NCBI GenBank assembly: GCA_030374805.1
Contig: JARGSG010000056.1
Location: forward strand, 248,001 to 312,000
Reading direction: 5' to 3'
DNA: 64,000 nucleotides
Source: Gracilaria gracilis
Taxonomy: Eukaryota; Rhodophyta; Florideophyceae; Gracilariales; Gracilariaceae
The translations under genes were made by a program, and so were the position numbers. Each line of letters opens with the position of its first letter. Within the stretch, counting starts at the first letter, position 1. Shown here piece after piece: positions 11,553 through 21,700 of this stretch. The notes under the pieces are model-generated. The model was not told the DNA's origin and did not search any database. It saw only the letters and a list, made by a program, of their open reading frames with translations.

Positions 11553-11617
11553 CTGGACAATGGGTGTGGGTGGTGCACTGCACAGTGTGAAGTGCACCAC
11601 CCGCACCCGTTGTCCAG
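11553..11617. repeat. Long hairpin-forming inverted repeat, 27-bp arms
   Basis: The arms are 11553-11579 and 11591-11617 with an 11-base loop. They match at 25 of 27 positions, and both differences are T opposite G, so an RNA transcript could pair over the whole length using two G-U pairs. The arms are GC-rich and begin with CTGGACAA. No coding function is seen. It could be a MITE-like palindrome, a small-RNA precursor or a chance remnant of an inverted insertion. Confidence 0.75.
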
Positions 11618-11821
11618 AGTGCTCACCGTTGGTCGTCTCACGTGCATCATTCGTGTCGACTCCGACGACGTGGGCCTCCCACGCACCGCCGTCTTTGTCC
11701 GCTCCGCGCGCGCCGCAATCATCATGATCCCAGTCCCGATGCCGGCCATGGCGAGCAAACGCCCTGCACGCCTGCGCTCTAGAGAAGAAATACACCGCGA
11801 CCTCCCGGGTCGACAAAGGAC

Positions 11822-12121
11822 TTCATAGAACCAGTTCTATCTTGTGTCTTTCTTGACAGCTGTACCGCACCAGAAGCTTTAGGTCATACAAATGTCAAGA
11901 ATGAAGCAGAACAGGTAGTTTTGCGATGCCCATTGACAGACGTTTCCCGTCGAGAAGAACGCCCTCCGTTAGAAGAGCGACACGGTTCAATCTTTCAAGA
12001 TTTGAACAGACAATTTCCCCTTAGGTTGTTAGCCTTCTTAGATAGAAACAAAAGGTGCGCTGTGACTGCCCTACAAAGGCCAAGCGAGATCCTGCACACG
12101 TTGTGTTCAGATGTGTTTTGA
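11822..12121 (+). pseudogene. Non-LTR retrotransposon C-terminal fragment
   Basis: One open plus frame contains NEAEQVVLRCPLTDVSRREE followed by a Leu-rich stretch ending in LRLLAFLDRNKRC. The pattern E-x-V/H-x-L-x-R-C-P followed by R-R and L-x-x-F-L is the tail of LINE-type reverse transcriptases, where a C/H motif follows the RT domain. Nothing of the RT core remains. The same motif occurs in the fragment at 16863. Confidence 0.5.
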
Positions 12122-12540
12122 AAACCTGTTCGAGACCGACGCTCATTGCTGGAATACCACGCGCAGCAAAAGCATCGATCAAGTCCCTTATTAGACACGA
12201 CCCTCAGAAGTTCTAAAGAGAGAGCTTCATTTGAAGCTCTACTAAAGTATCGCAATAAGGTATCATAGGGAGGTAAAAACATGGATCGCGACGAAATTGT
12301 GAACCAAATTTGCACTCAAAATTATAGCGATTTGCTCAAAATCGGTAGCCTCCCAGCAATGATGCTCCTTTAGCCGCCCTATGAAGCCTTTAATCTAAAA
12401 ACAAATCAGCGCAATGGAAAGAGCGCGCTTTTTCAATGCAAGAAGCTGTCATAGTAGCCCAAAAACAGACATGAGGACATGGATTTCTTGCTCGACAGTC
12501 CCGAGACCTCAGGGCATGATCTCTGAACAGGACCGCAACG
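12122..12540. other. Spacer before the third pogo-like element
   Basis: No gene seen. It may contain the left end of the element coding at 12541, but no inverted repeat matching the sequence after 14242 was found. Confidence 0.45.
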
Positions 12541-14242
12541 ATGGTCTCTAAGCGCGTAGTGGCCCCAACTCGTGGAGTGACTTCTCCAGAAGTGAGCATC
12601 GCAGTAATTGCCCACCATCGCAGTACAGCTTCTATTCGAAAGACAGCCAAATCGTTCTCGGTACCATATACAACGCTTTGGCGCGCTCTACAAAGCCAAA
12701 CGCCAGTTCGTCGCCGACAAGGAAAACCGCCTGTCTTCAGTACCACAGAAGAAAAGTTACTGCTGGAAAGCGCATTGTATTTCTCGCACAACGGCACACC
12801 GCTCTCCCGACAGTGTCTGAAAGAACTTATCCAAACATACGTCAAGTCCTTGCCTCAGAGCCGACAAAATCAAGTGCCATTTCCAGACGGACTACCAGGT
12901 GATGGATTCTTACGAAGGTTCATCCAACGCCACACAGAATTGACGCTCAAAAGTAGGACAAACTTAGAAAAAGCACGCCAATTGGCCATGTCTCCAACCA
13001 ACCTCGCTTCTTACTATGCGCGTCTTCAGCAAGCCTACCGGGAGTTCAAGATCACCAATCCGGAACAGGTCTTCAACATAGACGAAAGTGGGTTTTCGAC
13101 ACGAACGGCCTGTCGAGCGCGCTGCAAGGCAATCTTCGACGCCAAGGGACGGAGTAACTCAGCAGAACTAAAATGGAAGGCAAACGCTCAGCACGTCACG
13201 ATCATGCCTGTAGTATCCGGAGGTGGTCAAGCATGGCGTCCTTTGGTTGTTTTACCCGGCAAGCAAGCAAAGTACCGAACAAGATCAGATGGTACACGAG
13301 AGACTCCTGCAGCCTTTTGGCCGGCAAACGTCCACTGCGTCTACCATGAGAAAGCTGGAGTCGATTCGGAGATATTTTTTCGCTGGGCGTTACAGTTCGT
13401 GGAAGAGACCAAAGATCTAAGAAGAAAACACCGGAACATTCTCATTACCATGGATGGATACGGGGCACACTGCAGCTACAGAGTGTTGAAGCTCTTCCGA
13501 GATAATAATATTGTGGCAATTGGTCTTCCTGCACATACTAGTCACCGCACACAAGTGCTGGACTACTCAGTATTTTCTCCGTTCAAGACATCATTCCGTA
13601 ACTTGCTAAACCCGTAGGGCATCTACGGAACCACTGGAAAAGACGAATGACATTTACACTTTTTGCAAGCTACTCACCAAGAGATATTATGAATCTGTTC
13701 GGTGCGAAAATATTGTCAGCGGTTTCAGAGCTTGTGGAGTGTGGATTCGTAGAACGAATTACGCTGATCTTTCTGTGATACGTTCTACCGATATTAACAT
13801 TTGGAAAGGCTCTTATTCGCAGAAGGAGGCTTTCAAATGTTACCAAGATTTGATGAAGGAGTTTTTGAACGGAAGAAATCTCTTGCGCAGCGATATGGAG
13901 GTAATTCAGAATGGTACCATTGTCACTACTGGCGGTGCGTTGCTCACAAATGACGGAATTCTAGAGGGATTGGATGCGCGTGATCAGGAGCGTAAAATGG
14001 CAGAGGAACAGCGCATGGCTCGAGCAGCTGAAGCACAAGCTTGCCGTGATCAGAAAGCAGCTGAGGCCGCAGAAAAGCAGCGCCAAAAGGCTTTAGAAGA
14101 GGAGCGAAAGCGCCAGCATGCTCTTTGGCTGGCTCAGAGGCCAGCCCGGTCGGGGAGACTGGCGAGCTCCAGGGCCAAAAGGCGTCGTGCTGCGCGGCTA
14201 CGTTTTGCTGGAACTGTACCGGATACCCCGGCAATTGAGTAG
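12541..14242 (+). pseudogene. Pogo/Tigger-like DDE transposase with frameshift
   Basis: An N-terminal Psq-like helix-turn-helix (TASIRKTAKSFSVPYTTLWRAL, about residues 28-50) and a Tc5-type DNA-binding part precede the DDE core: FNIDESGFS (near 13075), ITMDGYGAH (near 13445) and HTSHRTQVLDYSVF (near 13540). The reading frame ends at a TAG (13615-13617). One extra base near 13614-13618 explains this, because the next frame continues ASTEPLEKTNDIYTF and then ENIVSGFRACGVW to 14242, which is the expected transposase C-terminus with a basic, Ala/Glu-rich coiled tail (RDQERKMAEEQRMARA). Related to the element at 6549 (shared HTSH/LD core and basic tail). A dead copy with one visible indel and no recognised inverted repeats. 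Confidence 0.82.
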
Positions 14243-14498
14243 GCAGGCACTTTTTTTTTTTTAATAAAATTGGGATTGAAATTTGATCCTGGATTTCACT
14301 ACTCTAGGGTCCTTAAGGGTTACTTTTTATTGACTTTTGTGTATCCGTTTTCGATTTTCTGTTACCGTTTTGTTTCAAACGAAGTACATTTTTGAAATCA
14401 GCGGTTCAAAAACATGCTGTGGGTGAAGTTTCACCTTCATTAAGGTATTCCTTCATATATTTCCAGATGAATCTTATCTTTTGATTCATATTAAGGTA
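14243..14498. other. AT-rich 3' end of the third pogo-like element and spacer
   Basis: Begins with a T-run and AATAAAA just after the coding end (14251-14269), a plausible polyadenylation region, and ends with the TA (14497-14498) flanking the next transposon. Confidence 0.45.
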
Positions 14499-14524
14499 AC
14501 GTTCTCACCGGCTTAATTTGGAAC
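14499..14524 (+). repeat. Left terminal inverted repeat of the 14499-16772 element
   Basis: Starts ACGTTCTCACCGG; perfect inverse of 16747-16772 except for the first base. Flanked by TA. Confidence 0.92.
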
Positions 14525-14680
14525 AAGGCTTAATTTGGAACAGCGTGGAATTTGGTGAGCAACAGTTCTAACCTCAGACATTCCCATCCAGGTTCTCTGC
14601 TAAACCGCAAGAAGTTCAGCCGTATCAGAACCATGTAGCACCGTAGTTCGAGGCAGAAAACGGGCCTCCAAGGTCCCGCC

Positions 14681-16426
14681 ATGCCTCCGTCGATGCGTGT
14701 TCAATGCTTGCAGCATAAGCGCCGTGTAGAACAACGAAAAGCCGAACAGATCAGGAGAGAGAAGGCTCATAAGCGTTTGGAGCGCGGTGACACAGTTCGA
14801 ACAGCAGCGGCTACCGCAGGAATATCACGTACCACTGCGTTTCGCATCCGAAAGGCCGGCATGAACAGCGATAAAACGGTCCTCCACAGATTACTTGACC
14901 CGCTTCAACATCATGCAGGGCGCAAGCCAGTATTAGAACGTGCAGAGGAGACGCTCATTGTCGAGAAAGTTATACACGCCGCTCAACACGGGTTTGCTCT
15001 AGGCCACCACGAAATGAAGAAGCTTCAGGGCCGCATAGCAGCAGACGGTAGACGTGGCTTTGCTGGGCCTCTGCCATCGGACGATGCTTTGCGTTCCTTC
15101 CGTGCAAGAAACAGGGAACTCACGTTTCGCAGTGCTGAGAATATAACTGGCGCAAGACTCGCGGCCGAAAACTACCGACACGTGAAGACTTTGAAGGACG
15201 TTCTTGAGCGCGTACGCCGACAACATCCGGGTTTGCTTTCGGACCCCCACCGCATATGGAACTTTGACGAAACAGCAGTACTACCAGAGTACGGAAAAAA
15301 GATTCGCTGCTATACGGCATCAAATTCTCGTAAGTCAGGCACCCGGCTGGGTGTGAAGGACCACGGTAAGCACGTCACAGCTGGGATATGCGCATCGGCT
15401 GCAGGTGACATAGCACCACTTCTTCTTGTTGCCTCAGGGCGGAGACGAATGGCAAGCTGGTTAGAACCTCTATCGAAAGAAGAATTCAGGAATGAGGCTG
15501 GCATGCCTCATTGGCTGTCAGATGAAAACTGGTGTCCAGGGGAAACGCGGCTTTTGCTCACCGAAAACGGTTCAGTGGAGCAGGATATTATGGACGATGT
15601 TGTGACGCACATTAATGACTTTATTCGAACAATCGTGAGCGAAGACAAATGGGTTCTGCTAACGCTCGATGGGCACAGTTCACGTGACAGCCTTCCATGG
15701 CTCGAATTGTGTGAGAAGTACAAAATAATTGTCGTCAAACTTCCAGCAAACACGACGCATTTCCTCCAGCCTTGCGACCGTGCGATTAACAAAACCTTCC
15801 AAACAAATGTACGGGAGACGCGGGATGAGCTCATGGAAAGATGCCATATCTGGTACGCTAATGTTGCGTTGAAGATAAAACTAGGTGTCGCGGGATATAA
15901 ATCCCTTTCAGGTGCGACAGCAACGAAATCATTCGAAGAGGCTGGCCTGTGGCCTATGAACTACCAGTTTATGCACCGTTTTCGGCCACAAGGCCCCGTT
16001 ACGCACACCTCTACTGCACTGCGGAGTGGCTACCGGGCGAAGGAGGATGTGTTCAACATTCATGACCTCAGTCATGACCGAAGGGAGAGAGCGGATAGAC
16101 GTCTAGTTCAGCGGCTGCACAGCATCACGGACGGCAGCGTTCGTCCGTCTTTGGTGTTGGCGGAGATTGCTGTGCTAATGGCTTCTAAGTACATCGTAAA
16201 CAAAATTTTAGAGTCAGTGAGAGGTGCTAAGTCAGTTTCAGGGAGGTCAGGAACTCGCCGAGAGGTTATCGGGGAAGGAAATGGAGCCGAAATACTTACG
16301 GTGCGCTCAATGAGAGTAAAACTCGATCAAAAGCGGGCCAGTTCCCGGAAATGCGGTAAACAGAAGACCGGAGCAGTTGGAAAGAAAGGCACGGTAGCCG
16401 TCGATGTGAGTGAAAAGGAGAATTAA
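14681..16426 (+). CDS. Pogo-like DDE transposase, intact
   Basis: A 581-residue transposase that should bind the element's inverted repeats and catalyse excision and integration at TA. The N-terminus is strongly basic and includes a helix-turn-helix (VRTAAATAGISRTTAFRIRK, about residues 38-58). A CENP-B/Tc5-like part follows (about 85-150), then the catalytic core with IWNFDETAV (about 190-198), LLTLDGHSS (about 327) and THFLQPCDRAI (about 361), giving the three Asp residues (DDD type) of pogo enzymes. The C-terminus is basic and rich in Ser/Gly/Lys. The ATG at 14681 has a good context (CCGCC before it). It lies alone inside a complete element with perfect ends. No stop or frameshift is present, unlike its three neighbours, so the protein may be functional. 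Confidence 0.9.
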   Translation: MPPSMRVQCLQHKRRVEQRKAEQIRREKAHKRLERGDTVRTAAATAGISRTTAFRIRKAGMNSDKTVLHRLLDPLQHHAGRKPVLERAEETLIVEKVIHAAQHGFALGHHEMKKLQGRIAADGRRGFAGPLPSDDALRSFRARNRELTFRSAENITGARLAAENYRHVKTLKDVLERVRRQHPGLLSDPHRIWNFDETAVLPEYGKKIRCYTASNSRKSGTRLGVKDHGKHVTAGICASAAGDIAPLLLVASGRRRMASWLEPLSKEEFRNEAGMPHWLSDENWCPGETRLLLTENGSVEQDIMDDVVTHINDFIRTIVSEDKWVLLTLDGHSSRDSLPWLELCEKYKIIVVKLPANTTHFLQPCDRAINKTFQTNVRETRDELMERCHIWYANVALKIKLGVAGYKSLSGATATKSFEEAGLWPMNYQFMHRFRPQGPVTHTSTALRSGYRAKEDVFNIHDLSHDRRERADRRLVQRLHSITDGSVRPSLVLAEIAVLMASKYIVNKILESVRGAKSVSGRSGTRREVIGEGNGAEILTVRSMRVKLDQKRASSRKCGKQKTGAVGKKGTVAVDVSEKEN

Positions 16427-16746
16427 GACCCTCAACTGCCGTTGTGGCAAGCAAATTGTGAAGACGGTGGTTTTGAACCGCTTCCAGATGACTTGCCAAT
16501 CGCGTTATGGCCGCGGAGGCAGGCGCGGTCTCAGCCCCCTGGGAAGGAAGCGGAAGGTCTCCCGCAGCATTCCGGAGCCGCAATGGCTCTGGTGGAGCTG
16601 TCACAAGGGCAGGCGTTGGGTCGCAAGGTTAGACACGGTGTTCCAAATTGAGCCTGCACAAAATTGTCTGTAAACTTACTTGCTGGAAGACACGAAAATT
16701 GCGCTTTTCGGACTCAGTTTGCCATAAACCTGGCACATGCTTAGGC

Positions 16747-16772
16747 GTTCCAAATTAAGCCGGTGAGAACGC
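16747..16772 (-). repeat. Right terminal inverted repeat of the 14499-16772 element
   Basis: Inverse of the left repeat, followed by TA at 16773-16774. A subterminal copy with one mismatch lies at 16640-16654. Confidence 0.92.
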
Positions 16773-16862
16773 TACCCCCTGATACTGTACTGCTGTCCAT
16801 AATAAAGAAGAAGAAGAAAATAGAATTCTTTTAGCAGAGAAAGTTTTACTTCAACCTAGAAA

Positions 16863-17201
16863 TTGAAGGTTGATGGGGGGCACATGCGATCCGCCTTCAC
16901 GTGGTGTGCCTGTCTTCCCTCTTGTGAGGAGAGGCGAAACGGATATACGCCAAGCTTACATTCTCTTGGATCTCATTTACAGGGAAAGAAGTTGGTATGT
17001 AATTGCAGACCTGGGGTTGTGAACGACGTTGACCACTACCTTCTGCGCTGCCCCAAGAGAACGGTATCCAGGCTTTTATGTCTACCTTCTCGTCGAGAAC
17101 GCCAAAAACTATCCGTTGCTAATATAGTGAGAAAGTGGCCCGCTAGAGTGTTGGCCTTCTTCTTCTTTCTTCTTTATTATGAGTGTTGGCCTTCTTTGTA
17201 A
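16863..17201 (+). pseudogene. Non-LTR retrotransposon C-terminal fragment
   Basis: The frame reads CNCRPGVVNDVDHYLLRCPK followed by a basic, Leu-rich stretch. The C-x-C...D-H-x-L-L-R-C-P pattern is the zinc-binding tail found after the reverse transcriptase domain in LINE-type elements. No RT motifs are left. Compare the fragment at 11822-12121; the two may be remains of one family. Confidence 0.5.
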
Positions 17202-18738
17202 GAGAACGTTTCTTTGAACAAAAACGTTCCGCATAAGTCGTTATTAAGCTAGTGCGCTCATAAAAGAGAGAGATGGTTGATATCCGCATTAATGAAGAAG
17301 AGATTCATACAAAATCATTCTCTACCTATGCACCAAGCCATAATTGATCTAGTGACCTCATAAACAGAGGGAGAGAGAGAGAGAGAGAGAGAGAAAAGAG
17401 GTCGATAGAATATCCTCAAACAACATGACGCGCTAGGAAAACTACCAGGCTAAAGAGCAGTTTCAAAAATACACTTTCTCCTACATACGCTCTCTCTCTC
17501 TCATTTATGAAACGCGTACGTGAATTACTCGTACGCGGGGGTATGCTAATAACCCCAACAACCTATAACACTTATCTCTACACCGTAGCCACGAACCACA
17601 AATCAGTAGCCGTGCTACACTCACGGGGCTATAATATGGTACAAAGAAAGTATTAGGTACCTAAGGTGTTTTCGACCGCAGAAGCGTTTCGTTTGCGACG
17701 ATAATCGCCTTCTTCTTCACTGAACCTCTCCATTCAACCTCTAGAGCTCGCCGCGTAAGGTGTACACCACGACAAGGCGCTTCGCATGTACCGCTTTTGT
17801 CGCCAAAGAAACCATTGACGACGTCCTTTCCACCCAACCCCTATATCATCGGCGAGATCAGGTAAAAGAACCGGCGCGTAGCCTGCGTCATCTTCCGACC
17901 CAAGCGTAGTCCATCCCAGAAAACCTGGAAAAGCCCTGTCCAGAGGCTCCATTGAAGCTCTTCGTTCGAGGGAAAAAATTCAGGGAAAGGGCGGTTGGAT
18001 CTTCTTCCGAAAACAGGCTCGTGACCGACTGCGTGCGTGCAGTTAGACGGGGGCCTTTTCACGACGTACCACCCAGGTCCGCGACGGCGACCGGCAAGCT
18101 GACCGATCGCTTGGGCGAGTTTAACGACCTCCCGGGTCGTCTACATACGCTGCTTCCCGAAGCTCAACTAAAACGTTAGTCTGCCAGACAATGTCTGCAT
18201 TCTTCACTTATTTCTTTTTCACTATTGAGGTCTATGGTTTCTTATTCCGACATGACAAAAGCTTTTGCTTATCCTAGTACCACGCAAAATTAACAGAGAA
18301 GGGGCGGTGCGAAAAGGCTATTTCTAATTCCGGTAGTATCAGTATCGAGCGGGAAACCAATTTGCCTCTTGTCATCTCAGTCAGCGACTTCAAACTTCTT
18401 GTTTCTCTTATTGTGGATGTCACAGCAAGAACCACTAATAAGATTCTTTCCTTCACATGTCTTTCTAGCCCTTCGTTATTGGCGTTATAGGCAGGGAGGG
18501 CTTCATCCGAATGTAAGCTGACCTGAATGTGAGTCACATATATTTGTTTGGACCAGGAACGAGAGAAACGGCTGTGCTCGTCCGAAAAAGGTGTGAGACG
18601 AGTGACAAAGTTAGCATTGGTATACGTAGTTCAAGTCTAAGCGGCGATTTCGACAATATGCTCAGGGTTCTTAAGACTCATAATAATGGTGGTGGTTTAT
18701 TGTTTCTGATGTATAGAAGGCGTATCCCAAATCAAAAG
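17202..18738. other. Gene-free stretch with low-complexity repeats, 3' of the BRUTUS-like gene
   Basis: No gene recognised on either strand; the open frames around 17734-18179 carry no motif I know. There is a GA microsatellite at 17371-17394 and a CT-rich run near 17491. The last part up to 18738 must contain the 3' untranslated region of the minus-strand gene that ends at 18739. Confidence 0.5.
17371..17394. repeat. (GA)n microsatellite
   Basis: Twelve uninterrupted GA dinucleotides, followed by GA-rich sequence. Confidence 0.9.
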
Positions 18739-21700
18739 TTACAGGTTACCAGGTGTCGAACTCTTTGTCGCGCTTTCTTCCCCATTAGGGTCGATATGGT
18801 CAACTCGCGTGTTGTAGCTCTGACAAACAGGGCATTTGTTATACAGAAAATGGTAAGGCGTATTGCTCTTAGTGAAGCAGTCCTTGCAATACAGATCGCA
18901 TCTAGCAGAACGGTAATGATCGGGCATGATATTGGCACCAGTAGCGGCCAATTGCTGATCCAGCCTCTGATACAAAGGAGTCATTTCTTCCAAAGACCGT
19001 GAGCAAATCGGACAGCATATACTGTTCCTACGATAACGTTCGTAGCATGACGTATGCATGAGATGTCCACACCCCAAATATTTAACCGGACTTGTGCTTG
19101 TAAACAGGTACTGCGAGCACACTGGACAATCAGATTCCATTGACTTTTGAATGCAGTTGTGCCCTTTTTCACGATACTTGACGTGCATACATTGATTACA
19201 CTTCATACAATGGAAGTAATCAATACCAAGACCTCTTCCCACTCGGCAAACATTACAACTGTGGCAGTGATACACTTGTGTATTTTCGCGGTCATCAAAG
19301 AACACACATATTTCACAAAAGTACCGAGCAAAGCGCTTTCCACACTTCTCATTAACGCAAGCAGCAGTAACTGGTTGAAGCGTCGAACACACCATGCAAA
19401 GAATTTCCTTGGTTGCTGCTCGATCCATGACATGAGTTTGTTCTTCGGCGTCGTGACACAGTCGACAGTTGTACAACTTCTGACAACAAGAGGCTCGTAG
19501 TTTGCAGTTCCTTCTATAGTGCTTGCATCCCAACCTGTCGATACCATGTTTGTCTTTGACATATGTCTTTCGCAGATCATCTTTAAGCCCGGTCCTTTGT
19601 GCTTCTTGCGCAGCCAAAGTTCGCTCATTGTACGGGGCCAGCATAACACGTTGCATCATTCTAGTACGTTCTTGCACGGTAAGCGAGGAATCACGCGCTA
19701 TAGAACGGATAGTTCGCTCAATGTTCTGACGACCTTGCAACATGGCACGAGCAGTTTTGCCTTCGTCAGGCGGAGAATCTCTTGGGGCACAATCGTGATC
19801 CTGAGCACCATTCTCTGCTGGAGGAGCCTCTGCCCGGACAGATTCTCCTTTCAGAGGAAGCCATGAGTTTAGCCATTTCTCGAACATTGTAGATTTCGTC
19901 ACCATCAGGATATGGTTCATCATAGTGTTTCGTTCAGAAACAGACAAAAGGCGAATCATCCACGGCAAGAGCTCACGAAGTCGAGTGCTGGGGATCTGTC
20001 CAAAGATAAGAGCAACCAGTTCAGACTGTTCCTTCTCATCAAACAACTCTCTACAAAGCGGCCACAACTGTGCTTCTTCCAGATTCAAATGCTCCACCAT
20101 CTCATCTCTTAACACGCGAGCATGTACTTGAAGTTTCTGCACAAGTTGAGTGCATTGAGACTCTTCGGTGGCACAACGTAACATCATCAAACAATCAGCG
20201 AAGTCCTCGAAAAGTTGGGCCTCATCACAATGATCATCTTTGTATCGCTCAGATATGCCTGGTGACTTTGCTTCCAGTTTTGGTAGTAGAATATCGTCTT
20301 CAGCTTTTGAGTGATCAGCAACCATCTTGCGAAGAAAAGCAAGACTTTCTGTCAACGAATTGAGCACCAAAGGATTGGGAGCACAACCATCCGCTTGAAG
20401 CTCTTTCGTTCTAAACAAGAGTGTGTTCAACTCAATTCGGAACGCTTTGTGCACGCGAAGGATCTCGGAGACCGGACCATCATCATCTCGCTCACCCTTA
20501 TCAAAAATGGACTTGTAATCCTCTTCAATTTCGGGCACGCGCAAGCATATCTCATTCCACTTCATACGATCAGTCATACCCTTTTGAACGCTTTGTGCTA
20601 TGGTACCAATAACCTTACAAATCTCATTCGACGGCGCCGTGCGCATGAGATTGCGTAGCATACATTCCTGATCATCCACGTCGAGTGAATTAAACATCCA
20701 CGGGATGACTTCGCCCAAAAACTCTTGTGGAACTTTAGCCATTACCATGCGCATCATCCTATCTTGATCCTCCAAGCTGAACCACTTTCGAAGAAGTGGA
20801 AGCATCTTTGTCTCCTCCTCGTCCATATGGTCCTGCAAGTGAGAGGAAAGAGTTCGCACCGATTTAAGCAACTCGAACTTTGCCGCCTGCAAGCTAGACT
20901 GGACCTTGGAGTCTCGCAAAGATTGGCGTTGAACACTCTCCAGCTTGGAGGCAAAGTCATCAAACAATGAAGATTCATCGTCGTGCTCTTCGTGGAACGC
21001 GGTGGTAGCAGATGAATCCGACGAAGAGATGAGCTTCGCATGCAGTTCCTTCAGTAACACGCTTTCTTCACCCTCCGAGTGATGGCTATGCACTTTGCGA
21101 AGAAATTGTACGCGATTAGAAAGGTTTTGCATCTGCTTTGCATTGGAAGGGTCAATACTGCGACAGTACGCGACTATATCGTTAAGTTCTTTCCTGATAG
21201 CCTTGTGCATCTGAGTGATTTCGATAAGAGAATTATGCTTTGGCAGCTGCATGTTCGTAAGCCAAGGAACGTCGGCACACAAGTCCCTCCATTGCGTAAT
21301 AGAGAGCGCTTTCGCCAGCGCTAGCGCAATTCGTTTGTTGTGTTGATCGCTTGCATGCTGCGAAACGAAGCGTAGAAGACTGACCAGACTCTTATGGGGA
21401 ACCAGGCGGAAAGCGTCGGGGAGATGCGGTTGAGATACGGTATCAATTGCAACGCGCAAGACCAGTTGCCTTCGCTCTGAGCGCGAAAGACACGTGGTAG
21501 CAATGGGAATGGCAAACGATTCTTCGCTTTGGAGATGTTGTAGGATACCATCTGCCAGCCGTTTCGCAACGCTTCTGACATGTATGATGCCTTCCTGGCG
21601 GCTAGCAGTGCTGGCAGATGCGGCTGTTGGCGGGGATTGGGCGCGCGACAGAGGAGGATGGTTCGAGGAAGAGAGCGTTCCAGCGTGGTGGGGATGAACG

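Larger units (their letters stand above)
14499..16772 (+). mobile_element. Apparently intact pogo-like DNA transposon (2274 bp)
   Basis: Terminal inverted repeats of 26 bp lie at 14499-14524 and 16747-16772; they are identical except for the outermost base, and both are flanked by TA (14497-14498, 16773-16774). The word GGCTTAATTTGGAAC of the repeat recurs as a direct subterminal copy at 14527-14541, and an inverted near copy (one mismatch) lies at 16640-16654, so each end carries two candidate transposase sites. Between the ends lies one uninterrupted transposase gene of 581 codons. Perfect ends and an intact ORF indicate recent activity. Confidence 0.92.
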
